Below the pieces are notes generated by a model. The model was given only the letters and a program-made list of their open reading frames with translations, did not search any database and was not told the origin of the DNA. From contig NZ_LYXZ01000035.1 of NCBI RefSeq assembly GCF_001676615.1, forward strand, positions 62,001 through 126,000: a stretch of DNA of 64,000 bases. The letters run 5' to 3'. The position numbers and the translations under genes are program-made. Of the stretch, positions 42,246-53,613 are shown in pieces (position 1 is the first letter of the stretch; every line of letters starts with the position of its first letter). The DNA comes from Labrys sp. WJW. Lineage in GTDB: Bacteria; Pseudomonadota; Alphaproteobacteria; Rhizobiales; Labraceae.

Positions 42246-42334
42246 CCGTCATTGCGAGCGTAGCAAAGCAATCCAGGGCTTGAAGGCACAAAGCTCACGG
42301 CCCCTGGATTGCTTTGCTACGCTCGCAATGACGG
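42246..42334. repeat. Perfect 33-base inverted repeat (CATTGCGAGCG type)
   Basis: CCGTCATTGCGAGCGTAGCA through 42278 is the exact reverse complement of 42302-42334. The loop is 23 bases. An imperfect second copy is at 62652-62741. It lies between converging genes. Confidence 0.93.
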
Positions 42335-42373
42335 TGCTTGATCGGTCAAGCATCAATGCTGTGGGTATGAGCC

Positions 42374-43072
42374 CTATAGCTCCACCACGCGGTTCGGCAA
42401 CTGGTTCCGCGGCTGGCTTTCCGGCGGAAAATGCTGCGCCAGCAGGCTGCCGCATTGGCCGATGGCGATGACCAGGCCCTCGGCAAGGCGCCCGGTCGCG
42501 GCGGCCTTGGTCAGGCTGGCGATGGTGTCGTCCCAGACCTGCTGCTCGACCTTGGCATCGATGCCGTCATCGGCGATCAGCACGGCCTGCCGCTCGGCCA
42601 TGGCGATGAACAATAGAAGGCCGGTGCGGTCAGCCGTCTGCTGCAGGCCCTGGGCCAGGAACTGGCTGCGGGCTGCAAGCATCACCTTGTGCCGGCGCAT
42701 GGGCGGCGGTGCGAACCAGAGCCGCACGCGCTGCGGCCAGCTCAGGGCGGTGACCAGCGCGAAGACGGCGATCTGGATCAGGCTGAGGGTGAGCAACCCC
42801 TTTCTGAGGGCGGACGCCATATCGGCCTGGCTGAAATTGCCGCTGCTCCATTCCGCGCCGAACAGCGAGGCGTGCAGCAGCCCGGGCGCCAGCAGGCCGA
42901 TCAGCACGGGCGTGAGCAGGACGGCCACCGCGCCCAGGGTCACCGGGATCCAGCGATAGCTCGCCACGGCATGGCTGACGACGCAATAGATCTCGCCGGA
43001 CGTGCCCGTTTCCGCCGCGGTGATGGCCGCTGCGATGCGCCGATGATCGTTCTGCGTCAGCACCCGGGTCAT
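42374..43072 (-). CDS. TPM-domain membrane protein
   Basis: Protein of 232 residues with a TPM domain (TLP18.3/Psb32/MOLO-1) split by membrane segments. The domain begins LTQNDHRRIAAAITAAETGT with SGEIYCVVS and resumes near 150 (LLLFIAMAERQAVLIADDGI). Two hydrophobic hairpins lie at about 43-75 and 105-130. The ATG at 43072 follows the stop of the next TPM gene by one base. TPM proteins beside LemA are common in proteobacteria; their role is not settled. Confidence 0.88.
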   Translation of the reverse strand: MTRVLTQNDHRRIAAAITAAETGTSGEIYCVVSHAVASYRWIPVTLGAVAVLLTPVLIGLLAPGLLHASLFGAEWSSGNFSQADMASALRKGLLTLSLIQIAVFALVTALSWPQRVRLWFAPPPMRRHKVMLAARSQFLAQGLQQTADRTGLLLFIAMAERQAVLIADDGIDAKVEQQVWDDTIASLTKAAATGRLAEGLVIAIGQCGSLLAQHFPPESQPRNQLPNRVVEL

Positions 43073-43073
43073 C

Positions 43074-43955
43074 TCACCAGCTCCCACTCGAACCGCCACC
43101 GCCGAAGGAGCCGCCACCGCCGGAAAAGCCGCCGCCGGACGATCCTCCCCCGCCGCCCCAGCTCGAGCCACCGCCCCAACCCGACGAAGTCGGAATGAAG
43201 ACGGGGCCGGAGCCACGCCGCCTGGCGCCCGGTCCGCGGGGGCCGCCGCGCGAGGAATCGATCCAGCCCGAGGCGATCACGAAGATGAAGAACAGGATGA
43301 AGAAAATCACGAAGACTGTCTGGGGATCGAAGCCCTCGTCGCTGCGGGCGCCGTCCTTGGCGCGCTGCTTCCATTCGCTCTCATTGTTGAGCAGCACGTC
43401 CTCGATGGCGGCGACGCCGGCCTTGATGCCGGCAGGCATGTCGCCGGCCTTGAATTTGGGCAGGATCGCCTGCTGGATCACCACGCTGGAGAGCGCGTCG
43501 GTCAGCGTGCCTTCCAGGCCATAGCCGACCTCGATGCGCACCTTGCGCTCATTGGGCGCGACGATGAGCAGCACGCCGTTGTTGAGCTTGCCCTGGCCGA
43601 TGCCCCAATGACGGCCGAGCTGATAGCCGTAATCGGCGATCTCCAGGCCTTCCAGGCTCTTGAGGGTGACGACGACGAGCTGGTCGCTCGATTTGTCCTC
43701 CAGAGCCTTCAGGGACTGGTCGAGGCCGGCGCGTTCGCCGGCGGGAATGATGCCTGCCTGATCGACCACGCGATCCGTCAGCGCGGGAAAGTCGATCGCT
43801 AAGGCTGAGGACAGGAAGAAAAGCAGCAAGGCGAGCGCAGCGCAAAATGGTGTGCCGGTCTTCAGACCGGCATTCTCTGCGGCCCATGCCGGTCCCGTTC
43901 CATCTCTCGATGGAGCCGAGAAGACCGGCACACCGAAGAACGCCTGCTTGCTCAT
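43074..43955 (-). CDS. YgcG-type TPM-domain protein with a repeat-derived N-terminal extension
   Basis: Exported, membrane-anchored TPM protein of 293 residues. The hydrophobic signal core (FCAALALLLFFLSSALA) is at about 37-53, far from the N-terminus, because residues 8-36 (GVPVFSAP... AGLKTGTP) are encoded by a palindromic repeat. The TPM domain spans about 54-180 (VVDQAGIIPAGERAGLDQSL, GIGQGKLNNGVLLIVAPNER, VGYGLEGTLTDA). Then come a membrane helix (VFVIFFILFFIFVIASGW) and a Gly/Ser-rich tail. No ATG, GTG or TTG lies between the repeat and the signal core. It is 13 bases after lemA. Confidence 0.9.
   Translation of the reverse strand: MSKQAFFGVPVFSAPSRDGTGPAWAAENAGLKTGTPFCAALALLLFFLSSALAIDFPALTDRVVDQAGIIPAGERAGLDQSLKALEDKSSDQLVVVTLKSLEGLEIADYGYQLGRHWGIGQGKLNNGVLLIVAPNERKVRIEVGYGLEGTLTDALSSVVIQQAILPKFKAGDMPAGIKAGVAAIEDVLLNNESEWKQRAKDGARSDEGFDPQTVFVIFFILFFIFVIASGWIDSSRGGPRGPGARRRGSGPVFIPTSSGWGGGSSWGGGGGSSGGGFSGGGGSFGGGGSSGSW
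43849..43934. repeat. Palindromic element inside the YgcG-type gene
   Basis: GGTGTGCCGGTCTTC (43849-43863) is the exact complement of 43920-43934. Its outer arm nearly equals that of the intergenic copy at 51112 (GGTGTGCCGATCT). An inner hairpin GCCGGTCTTCAGACCGGC begins at 43854. It lies wholly in the coding frame. Confidence 0.9.
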
Positions 43956-43968
43956 GCCTCGCGAAGCC

Positions 43969-44571
43969 TCAGTTGAAGTTCACTTTCGGGGCCGCCTGGT
44001 TTTCCGGCGCCGCGCTGAAGGTCTCCATCGGCTTGGTCGAGCTGTAGAAGATCGCCTTGTAGATGCTCTGCGGGAAGGTACGCAGGTCGGTGTTGAAGAC
44101 CCGCACAGCCTCGATATAGTCCTTGCGTGCCACGGCGATGCGGTTTTCGGTGCCTTCGAGCTGCGATTGCAGCGACAGGAAGTTCTGGTTCGACTTCAGG
44201 TCCGGATAGGCTTCCCGCAAGGCGATCAGGCGGCCGAGAGCGCCGGACAGGCCCTGCTGGGCTTCCTGGAACTGCTTGAACTTCTCGGGATCGGTGATGG
44301 TGCTGGCGTCGATCTTCACACTGGTCGCCTTGGCGCGGGCCTCGACCACCTCGGTCAGCACCTTTTCTTCCTGCTTGGCATAGCCCTTCACGGTTTCGAC
44401 CAGGTTGGGCACCAGGTCGGCACGGCGCTGATACTGGTTCTGCACCTCGCTCCAGGCAGCCTTGGCCTTCTCTTCATCGGTTGGAATGGTGTTGATGCCG
44501 CCGCTGACCACCAGGCCGACGACCACCACGATAACGGCAAGGATCGCAAGAATTCGTGCCAGTCCCGACAT
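43969..44571 (-). CDS. lemA: LemA-family protein
   Basis: Protein of 200 residues: one N-terminal membrane helix (about 6-24, RILAILAVIVVVVGLVVSG), then the long helical LemA domain (YQRRADLVPNLVETVKGYA, NRIAVARKDYIEAVRVFN). ATG 44571 follows GGGGG. It is first of the lemA-TPM-TPM operon. Function is not established. Confidence 0.93.
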   Translation of the reverse strand: MSGLARILAILAVIVVVVGLVVSGGINTIPTDEEKAKAAWSEVQNQYQRRADLVPNLVETVKGYAKQEEKVLTEVVEARAKATSVKIDASTITDPEKFKQFQEAQQGLSGALGRLIALREAYPDLKSNQNFLSLQSQLEGTENRIAVARKDYIEAVRVFNTDLRTFPQSIYKAIFYSSTKPMETFSAAPENQAAPKVNFN

Positions 44572-44757
44572 GCAGGGCCCCCTTTGTCGTGCCGGCGATC
44601 GGCCGGCGATCATGTCCTTATATCCACGCGGCCGGTGTGGGCAAAGCATCCCGAAGAACAGCCCACAGCCCCGTATGTCGTTGTCACGGCGTGATAACGC
44701 CCGCCATTGCATGACAAGAGGCGGAACGTTCGGCACGGCGGCAGGCAGGGGGAAGTC

Positions 44758-45918
44758 ATGAGATCCTATGTCATTCTGCGTCGACCCAAGGCGGCTCCGC
44801 CCGGTCGAATGGGGCTGGAGAGGCTCGAACCCAAGCCGCCGGAAATCACGGTCGAGAACCTGCCGGACCACGCCCTGCGCGAGCTGGAGGCCGATCCCGA
44901 CACCTCCTATGCCGAGAACATGCCGACGGCGCTGATCGAACCCCTCGCCAGCCCTGTGCCGGCGGCAGCCGAGGCTGGCGCGAGCTGGGGCATTGCGGCC
45001 GTCGGCGCCGATGCCAGCCCGTTTACCGGTACCGGGGTCACGGTTGCCGTGCTCGATACCGGCATCGACGCGGCCCATCCGGCCTTTGCGGGCGTGGCGC
45101 TGGTCGAGAAGGATTTCACCGGCATCGGCAATGGTGACGTCAAGGGCCATGGTACCCATTGTGCCGGCACCATTTTCGGCCGTGACGTCGGCGGCCAGCG
45201 TATCGGCATTGCGCGCGGTGTCGGCAAGGCCCTGATCGGCAAGGTGCTCGGCGATGACGGCAAGGGCGATTCCGGCATGATCTTCGAAGCCCTGCAATGG
45301 GCACTGGCGGAGAAGGCCGACATCGTCTCGATGTCGCTGGGCTTCGATTTCCCGGGGCTGGTGAAGAGCCTGACCTCGGAGGGCTGGGACATCGAGCCGG
45401 CTACCTCGATGGCACTGGTGGGCTACCGCAGCAATCTGCGCATGCTCGACACCATCATGTCGATGCTCAAGGCCCATGGCGCCCTCGGCACATCGCCGCT
45501 TGTGGTGGCGGCGGCGGGCAATGAGAGCAAGCGGGCTGCCGTGACGCCTTATCGCATCGCCGCATCCCTGCCGGCCGCGGCCGATGGCGTGATCGCGGTG
45601 GCGGCGGTCGGACGGGACGCCGACACCTACAAGGTGGCGCCCTTTTCCAACATGCTCGCCGCGGTGGCGGCCCCCGGCGTCGACATCACCTCGGCCTGGC
45701 CGGGCGGAGGCCTTCATACCATCAGCGGCACCAGCATGGCCTGCCCGCATGTCTCGGGCGTGGCCGCCTTGTGGTGGCAGGCGCTTGAGCAGAAGGGCAT
45801 CAGCGGCAGCGCGGCCAGCGTCGGCGCCCGCATTCTCGCCAGCGCCCGCAGAGGCGTTTTTGCCGCGGATATCCCCGAGGTCGATATCGGGCAGGGCATG
45901 GTTACGGCGCCGGAATGA
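44758..45918 (+). CDS. Subtilisin-like serine protease (S8) without a signal peptide
   Basis: Protease of 386 residues. The catalytic triad is visible: Asp100 (VAVLDTGID), His131 (GHGTHCAG) and Ser326 (SGTSMACPHVSG). The oxyanion Asn is in VAAAGNES. Residues 1-80 may be a short propeptide (LEADPDTSYAENMPTALIEP), but no signal peptide or membrane segment is seen, so it may act inside the cell or leave by another route. ATG 44758 follows GGGGGAAG. It is divergent from the lemA operon. Confidence 0.92.
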   Translation: MRSYVILRRPKAAPPGRMGLERLEPKPPEITVENLPDHALRELEADPDTSYAENMPTALIEPLASPVPAAAEAGASWGIAAVGADASPFTGTGVTVAVLDTGIDAAHPAFAGVALVEKDFTGIGNGDVKGHGTHCAGTIFGRDVGGQRIGIARGVGKALIGKVLGDDGKGDSGMIFEALQWALAEKADIVSMSLGFDFPGLVKSLTSEGWDIEPATSMALVGYRSNLRMLDTIMSMLKAHGALGTSPLVVAAAGNESKRAAVTPYRIAASLPAAADGVIAVAAVGRDADTYKVAPFSNMLAAVAAPGVDITSAWPGGGLHTISGTSMACPHVSGVAALWWQALEQKGISGSAASVGARILASARRGVFAADIPEVDIGQGMVTAPE

Positions 45919-46017
45919 GATGCCCGAAGCCGACTGCGATAGCCGGGCTTGGCCGGCTATCGCAAAGGTCGTGCAAACTCGAAGATGCCTAAGCGAAGCG
46001 CATTCGAGGTCCAGGCC

Positions 46018-48684
<2,667 letters not shown>

Positions 48685-49056
48685 TGCACTTCCTCAGTGA
48701 TTTCGGATTGGCCGATTGTGCCGGCACGTATTTGGCGCAGAGCCTTTCCACAGCCGGCCGATAAATTCAATTCTTCAAACGTCTAAATCGATAGGTTGGG
48801 CGGATAACAAAATGTGTCAGAGTGTAATAATTGCGCCTGATCGCGCTTTTGTCTGAAGAACTGGCAGGTTTGACGCGCAATATGTCGGATTAATCCGGCT
48901 GAACGCTCGATGATGGCTTTGCCTGTCGCTTGTTTGCCGGACGAGCGCGACGGTTCGCTCGACCATGCGGCCATTTTTCCGCTTGCCATAACCGGCCTGG
49001 GCCTCGAAAACGCCAGTATACGATCTGGACACCAGACAGCAATTGCAGGAGCGTGC
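48685..49056. other. Divergent noncoding gap of 372 bases
   Basis: Contains the ppdK leader and the region upstream of acuI (AGGAGC before 49057). A TTGACG at 48870-48875 could be a -35 element. The frame of acuI stays open to 48910 but without similarity there. No other gene is seen. Confidence 0.6.
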
Positions 49057-50043
49057 ATGTCGACTTTCAAGGCTCTCGTCGTCACCAAGCCGGATACCGG
49101 CTATGCCTGCAACTTCGCCGAGTTCGACGAGCGCGATCTGATGGATGGCGATGTCACGGTGCGGATTACCCATTCGACCGTCAACTACAAGGACGGCCTC
49201 GCCATCACCGGCAAGGGGCCGGTGGTGCGGCGTTTTCCGATGATTCCGGGGGTCGACTTCGCCGGCGAGGTGATCGCCTCCTCCTCGAAGGACTGGGATC
49301 CCGGCGACCATGTCATTCTCAACGGCTGGGGCGTGGGCGAGACCCATCTCGGCGGCTATGCCGAGCGGGCTCGCGTCAAGGGCGAATGGCTGGTGCGGGT
49401 GCCCTATGGCATGACTCATGCGCAGGCGATGGCGATCGGCACGGCCGGCTATACCGCCATGCTGAGCCTGATGGCGCTGGAAGCCCATGCCATCACGCCC
49501 TCGCGCGGGCCGGTGCTGGTGACCGGGGCCGCCGGCGGCGTCGGGTCCACGGCCGTCGCCCTGCTGGCACGGGCCGGCTACACGGTAATTGCCTCCACCG
49601 GGCGGCCGGAAGAGGCCGACTATCTCAAGAATCTCGGGGCCTCCGAGGTGATCGATCGCGCCGAGCTGACCGGGCCGGTGCGCCCGCTGGGCAAGGAGCG
49701 CTTTGCCGGTGCCGTCGACACGGTCGGCTCGCTCACCCTTGCCAATGTGATCTCGCAGATCAAATATGGCGGCGCCGTCGCGGCCTGCGGCCTTGCAGGC
49801 GGGGCAGACCTGCCGTCCAGCGTGATGCCCTTCATCCTGCGCGGGGTCTCGCTGCTCGGCATCGATTCGGTGCAATGTCCCCAGGTCGTCCGCCAGGAAG
49901 CCTGGCGGCGCCTTGCCAACGAGCTCGACCGCGACAAGCTCGATGCCATGACGAGCTCGATCCCCTTCGACGAGGTGCGCGAAACTGCGGCCAACATCCT
50001 GGAAGGCAAGGTGAGGGGCCGGGTGGTGGTCGAGATCGGCTGA
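49057..50043 (+). CDS. acuI: Acrylyl-CoA reductase-like MDR enzyme (AcuI/YhdH)
   Basis: Zinc-free medium-chain reductase of 328 residues of the AcuI/YhdH group, which reduces acryloyl-CoA with NADPH. Typical blocks are STVNYKDGLAITGKGPVVRR, FPMIPGVDFAGEV, GWGVGETHLGGYAERARV and the nucleotide site VTGAAGGVGSTAVALLA. ATG 49057 follows AGGAGC. It stands alone. Confidence 0.92.
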   Translation: MSTFKALVVTKPDTGYACNFAEFDERDLMDGDVTVRITHSTVNYKDGLAITGKGPVVRRFPMIPGVDFAGEVIASSSKDWDPGDHVILNGWGVGETHLGGYAERARVKGEWLVRVPYGMTHAQAMAIGTAGYTAMLSLMALEAHAITPSRGPVLVTGAAGGVGSTAVALLARAGYTVIASTGRPEEADYLKNLGASEVIDRAELTGPVRPLGKERFAGAVDTVGSLTLANVISQIKYGGAVAACGLAGGADLPSSVMPFILRGVSLLGIDSVQCPQVVRQEAWRRLANELDRDKLDAMTSSIPFDEVRETAANILEGKVRGRVVVEIG

Positions 50044-50080
50044 GGGGAATCCCCGGAGTCGGACTGGAGACGCCACCTTC

Positions 50081-50157
50081 GTCGTGCCCGGGCTTGACCC
50101 AGGCATCCAGGGCTTCCGCGATTGAAGCTGGGTTGCCGGGTCAAGTCCGGCAATGAC
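50081..50157. repeat. Second copy of the GGGCTTGACCC paired repeat
   Basis: GTCGTGCCCGGGCTTGACCC (50081-50100) faces GGGTTGCCGGGTCAAGTCCG (50130-50149) with GCAATGAC to 50157. Matches the element at 35135-35230. Confidence 0.85.
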
Positions 50158-50215
50158 AAGGGTTGCGCAATTCATGGACGGCCGGGCCGCCCCTCTTCTT
50201 CACACCAAGGTCTCC

Positions 50216-51103
50216 ATGCGCAAAGATCTCATCCTGGGCATCGTGCTCGTCCTGGTCGGGGCCTCTTGCTACGGGCTGCAGTCGACCTGCGTGAAGCTGG
50301 CCTATGGCCAGGGTTACTCGCCCGGCGAGGTGATCGGGGCGCAATTCGTGATTGGGGCCGTCATTCTCGGGCTGATCAAGCTGGTGACCGGCTTGCGGCC
50401 CGCCGTGCCCCTGGGCTGGCCCGACCGCTTCAAGTTGATGGCCGGCGGCGCCAGCATCGGCTTCACCGGCTCGTTCTATTATCTCTCCGTTGCCTATACC
50501 TCGGTGTCGGCGGCGATCGTGCTGCTGATGCAGAGCGTCTGGATGGGGGTGGCCCTCGACGCCGCGCTGGGCCGGGCTTGGCCTTCGCCGCTCAAGCTGG
50601 TCTCCTCGATCCTGGTGCTGGTGGGTACCATTCTGGCCACCAATCTGCTCGGCGATGCGGCCCATCTCAGCCTGCTCGGCGTCGTCTTCGGCCTGCTGGC
50701 GGCGGTGAGCTACACGCTGGTGATCTGGTGTTCCAGCCATGTCGGCCTGCATGTCGACGTGGTCAGCCGCAGCTTCCTGATGGTTCTGGGCGGCGCGGTG
50801 GTGGCCGTGCTGATCGCCCTGCCACAGCTGACGGTGCGTTTCGATCCCAGCATCTTCTGGAGCTGGGGGTTGATCATCGCTTTGCTCGGTACGGTGCTGC
50901 CGCCCTTCCTGTTCAACAAAGGTATTCCGGCCACGGGCGTCGGCCTGGCGGCCATGCTGTCCTCGGTGGAGCTGCCGGTGGCGGTTGTGATGGCCGGCCT
51001 GTTGCTGCACGAGGCCTTCCTGCCCTCGCAATGGGCCGGCGTCGGCATCATCCTCGGCGCCATCGCGCTCGCCAATGTGGGGGCAGGCCGCGCCGCGGGG
51101 TGA
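50216..51103 (+). CDS. DMT-superfamily (EamA) transporter
   Basis: Membrane transporter of 295 residues with ten helices in two EamA repeats (LILGIVLVLVGASCYGLQST and, in the second half, GVVFGLLAAVSYTLVIWC). It probably exports a metabolite. ATG 50216 has AAGG at a good distance; the frame extends to 50153 without a better start. Confidence 0.9.
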   Translation: MRKDLILGIVLVLVGASCYGLQSTCVKLAYGQGYSPGEVIGAQFVIGAVILGLIKLVTGLRPAVPLGWPDRFKLMAGGASIGFTGSFYYLSVAYTSVSAAIVLLMQSVWMGVALDAALGRAWPSPLKLVSSILVLVGTILATNLLGDAAHLSLLGVVFGLLAAVSYTLVIWCSSHVGLHVDVVSRSFLMVLGGAVVAVLIALPQLTVRFDPSIFWSWGLIIALLGTVLPPFLFNKGIPATGVGLAAMLSSVELPVAVVMAGLLLHEAFLPSQWAGVGIILGAIALANVGAGRAAG

Positions 51104-51111
51104 GCTTGCGC

Positions 51112-51191
51112 GGTGTGCCGATCTCCGGATCGGCATGTCTTGCCGGTAAACCTATCGTTTCAAAGAATGCCGATCTGGAGATCGGCACACC
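51112..51191. repeat. Mosaic palindrome with GGTGTGCCGATCT arms
   Basis: Outer arms GGTGTGCCGATCT (51112-51124) and AGATCGGCACACC (51179-51191). Inside are a hairpin TGCCGAT/ATCGGCA and a core CGTTTCAAAGA (51156-51166) with one change from the other copies. Confidence 0.9.
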
Positions 51192-51344
51192 AAATCTCTG
51201 CCTGTCTCTACAGAGCCGATGCAGGGCCGGGACATCCCGCTCCCGGAGCCGTTCCAAACCCACCCTTTTCGTGCTATCCAGCCGGCTCGAAGGGATAACC
51301 GAAGCGCTGCCTCGAAACCCGATTGTTCATGATCGGGAATTCTG

Positions 51345-52502
51345 ATGGATAGCCGCGTCCTTCTCCTGGCACTCGCCACCTTCGTCACCGGCACCGCCGA
51401 GAACATCGTCATCGGCATCCTGCCTGATGTCGCGACCGGCCTCGGCGTGTCCATCGGCCTGGCCGGCCAGCTCACGGCGGTGTTTTCGATCACCTTCGCC
51501 CTGGCCGCACCGCTCGCTCTGCTGCTGACCGGGCGCCTCGAGCGCAAGACGGCCTTCATAGCCGCCTTGGCCATGTTCGCCCTGTGCAACCTGCTGGCTG
51601 CGGCCAGCCCCGGTTACGGCGTGCTGTTCGCCGCTCGTATCGGCATGGCGGCGGCAAGCGCCACCATCGCCCTGCTGGCGACCATGCTCGCCACCGAACT
51701 TGTCGACGAGAGCAGGAAGGGCCGCGCCATCGGCGTGATCTTCATGGGGGTGAGCGGCTCGCTGGTACTCGGTGTGCCGATCGGCATGCTGGTGTGCTCG
51801 CTGGCCGGCTGGCGCAGCGTCTTCCTGGCCCTTGCCGCACTGGCGGTGCTCGTTCTGATCGTCTGCCGCGGCAAGCTGCCCGATGTTGGCACCCGCCGGC
51901 AGGGTACGCCCGACTATCGGGCCCATCTGCGCGCGCCGCCGTTGCTGTGCGCGCAGCTCGTCTCGATCCTGATGATCGCAGGCCATTTCGTGCTGTTTGC
52001 CTATCTTGCGCCCTATATCGCCGGCGTCCTCGGCATTGCCGGCAGTGGAACCGTGCTCGCTTTCATCGCCTTCGGCGTCGCCGGCGTGTCGGGCGGCTAT
52101 CTCGGCGGCCTTGCCGCCGACAAGCTGACGCCGCGCCGGGCCATTGTGCTGGTGCCGCTGGGCTACCTCACGGCCCTGATGCTGATCCCGCTGGCGGCCG
52201 GCTCCGGCTTCTCCTTCTTCCCGATGATGATGGCCTGGGCCTGCCTGAGCTGGATGATCTCGCCGGCGGTGCAGAGCTTCCTGATCGCCACCGGCCCGGA
52301 CACGGCCGAAGCCGGCGTGAGCCTCAATCTCTCGGCGATGCATATCGGGGTCGGCCTCGGCACGGCGCTCGGCGGCGGTGCGGTGGAACTGGTGCCGATC
52401 GCCTATCTGCCGGCGATCGGTGCCATCCTGGCCGCCATGGCCCTGATCGCCGCGCTGCTGGCCTATCAGGGCGCGGCCAAACACGGGCCGATGGTGGTGT
52501 AG
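51345..52502 (+). CDS. MFS transporter (DHA1 type)
   Basis: Efflux transporter of 385 residues with about twelve helices. The start VLLLALATFVTGTAENIVIG and the loop RLERKTAFIAAL fit the sugar-efflux/drug-efflux DHA1 branch (AraJ/NepI-like). Four bases separate its end from the end of the opposing LysR gene. The substrate is unknown. Confidence 0.92.
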   Translation: MDSRVLLLALATFVTGTAENIVIGILPDVATGLGVSIGLAGQLTAVFSITFALAAPLALLLTGRLERKTAFIAALAMFALCNLLAAASPGYGVLFAARIGMAAASATIALLATMLATELVDESRKGRAIGVIFMGVSGSLVLGVPIGMLVCSLAGWRSVFLALAALAVLVLIVCRGKLPDVGTRRQGTPDYRAHLRAPPLLCAQLVSILMIAGHFVLFAYLAPYIAGVLGIAGSGTVLAFIAFGVAGVSGGYLGGLAADKLTPRRAIVLVPLGYLTALMLIPLAAGSGFSFFPMMMAWACLSWMISPAVQSFLIATGPDTAEAGVSLNLSAMHIGVGLGTALGGGAVELVPIAYLPAIGAILAAMALIAALLAYQGAAKHGPMVV

Positions 52503-52506
52503 GACC

Positions 52507-53418
52507 CTATTCCCCGCCCTCCAGCACAGGCCGCAGCTTCGTCAACGCTTCCCAGCCATGGTCCATGAAGGCGCGGACCTTGGCCGAATGCTTGAGGTCG
52601 GGATGGGTCAGGAGCCACAGGCCGGCGCCGACGCCCGGCAGCGGCTCCGACAGGCGCGGCAATGGCAGGGCATCGCCGATATAGCAGGGCAGCAGGCCGA
52701 CCCCGAAACCCGACCGCAGGGCCTCGGCGACGCCGAGAATGGTGTTGAGGCGCATCACGATGCGCTCGTTCGGCACTTCGCGCTCCACCCAGCGCGCCGG
52801 CGGAATGTTGGAGAGCCCTTCGCCTGTGGCGATCCAGCGCTCGGCGAAGAGGTCGGCGAGTTCGGCTCCCTTCAGCCGCTCCGGGCCGTAAATGGCCCAG
52901 GCAATGGTGCAGACCCGCCGCCCGACCAGCGTGTCCGGCGGCGCCGAGGTGGCACGGATCGCCACGTCGGCGTCCCGCTTGGACAGGTTCAGCGGCAGGT
53001 TGGAGACGACGACGTCGAGGCGAATGTCCGGAAAGCTGGTCAGGAAACTGGTGAAGACCGGCATCGTCAGGTGGGCCATGATGCTGTCATTGGTGGTGAC
53101 GCGCAGTTCCCCTGATGGTTTGACGTCCCGGCCCGCCACACGGCGCTCGAAGCCGCTGATGTCGTCGGCCATGCGCCCGGCGAGGGCCACCATTTCCTCC
53201 CCCGCCGCGGTGAGGGCGTAGCCGCTGCGCCCTCGCTCGAACAGGCGGGCGCCGAGCAATTCCTCGACGGCGTTGATGCGGCGGAACACGGTGGAATGGT
53301 TGACACCAAGAGCCGTCGCTGCACCCACCAGGGATTTGGTCTCCGCTACGGCGCGGACATAGCGGTAATCATCCCAATTGGGGGATGGACGCTGGAGGGC
53401 AGAGTCAGAAACGGTCAT
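52507..53418 (-). CDS. LysR-family transcriptional regulator
   Basis: Regulator of 303 residues: winged helix at about 15-75 (VRAVAETKSLVGAATALGV, STVFRRINAVEELLGARLFE), then the effector domain. It is tail to tail with the MFS gene, an arrangement that does not itself prove a regulatory link. Confidence 0.93.
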   Translation of the reverse strand: MTVSDSALQRPSPNWDDYRYVRAVAETKSLVGAATALGVNHSTVFRRINAVEELLGARLFERGRSGYALTAAGEEMVALAGRMADDISGFERRVAGRDVKPSGELRVTTNDSIMAHLTMPVFTSFLTSFPDIRLDVVVSNLPLNLSKRDADVAIRATSAPPDTLVGRRVCTIAWAIYGPERLKGAELADLFAERWIATGEGLSNIPPARWVEREVPNERIVMRLNTILGVAEALRSGFGVGLLPCYIGDALPLPRLSEPLPGVGAGLWLLTHPDLKHSAKVRAFMDHGWEALTKLRPVLEGGE

Positions 53419-53613
53419 GCAGGCGTCCCCGACGACAAGAAACGCAGATCCGGCAAAGCCCTTCTATTCCTAGCACCGACGAACAGTGGCGCAAGGTCGT
53501 CTTGCGAGTAGCCATCCGGTGTCGAACTGCGCAAGAAAAGGGCGAGCTTTCATCACACATGGTATGGCCCTGGGAGAAATGGGCACGAGACCCGCCTCTC
53601 CCAGAAATGCCAC

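Noticed and set aside
42246-42334. Possible CRISPR repeats in the inverted elements
   Set aside because: Only two arms in inverted orientation with no regular spacers; there are no cas genes.
43969-45750. 593-residue frame containing lemA
   Set aside because: The upstream part runs antisense through the subtilisin-like gene. LemA begins at 44571 with its membrane helix and a GGGGG ribosome site.
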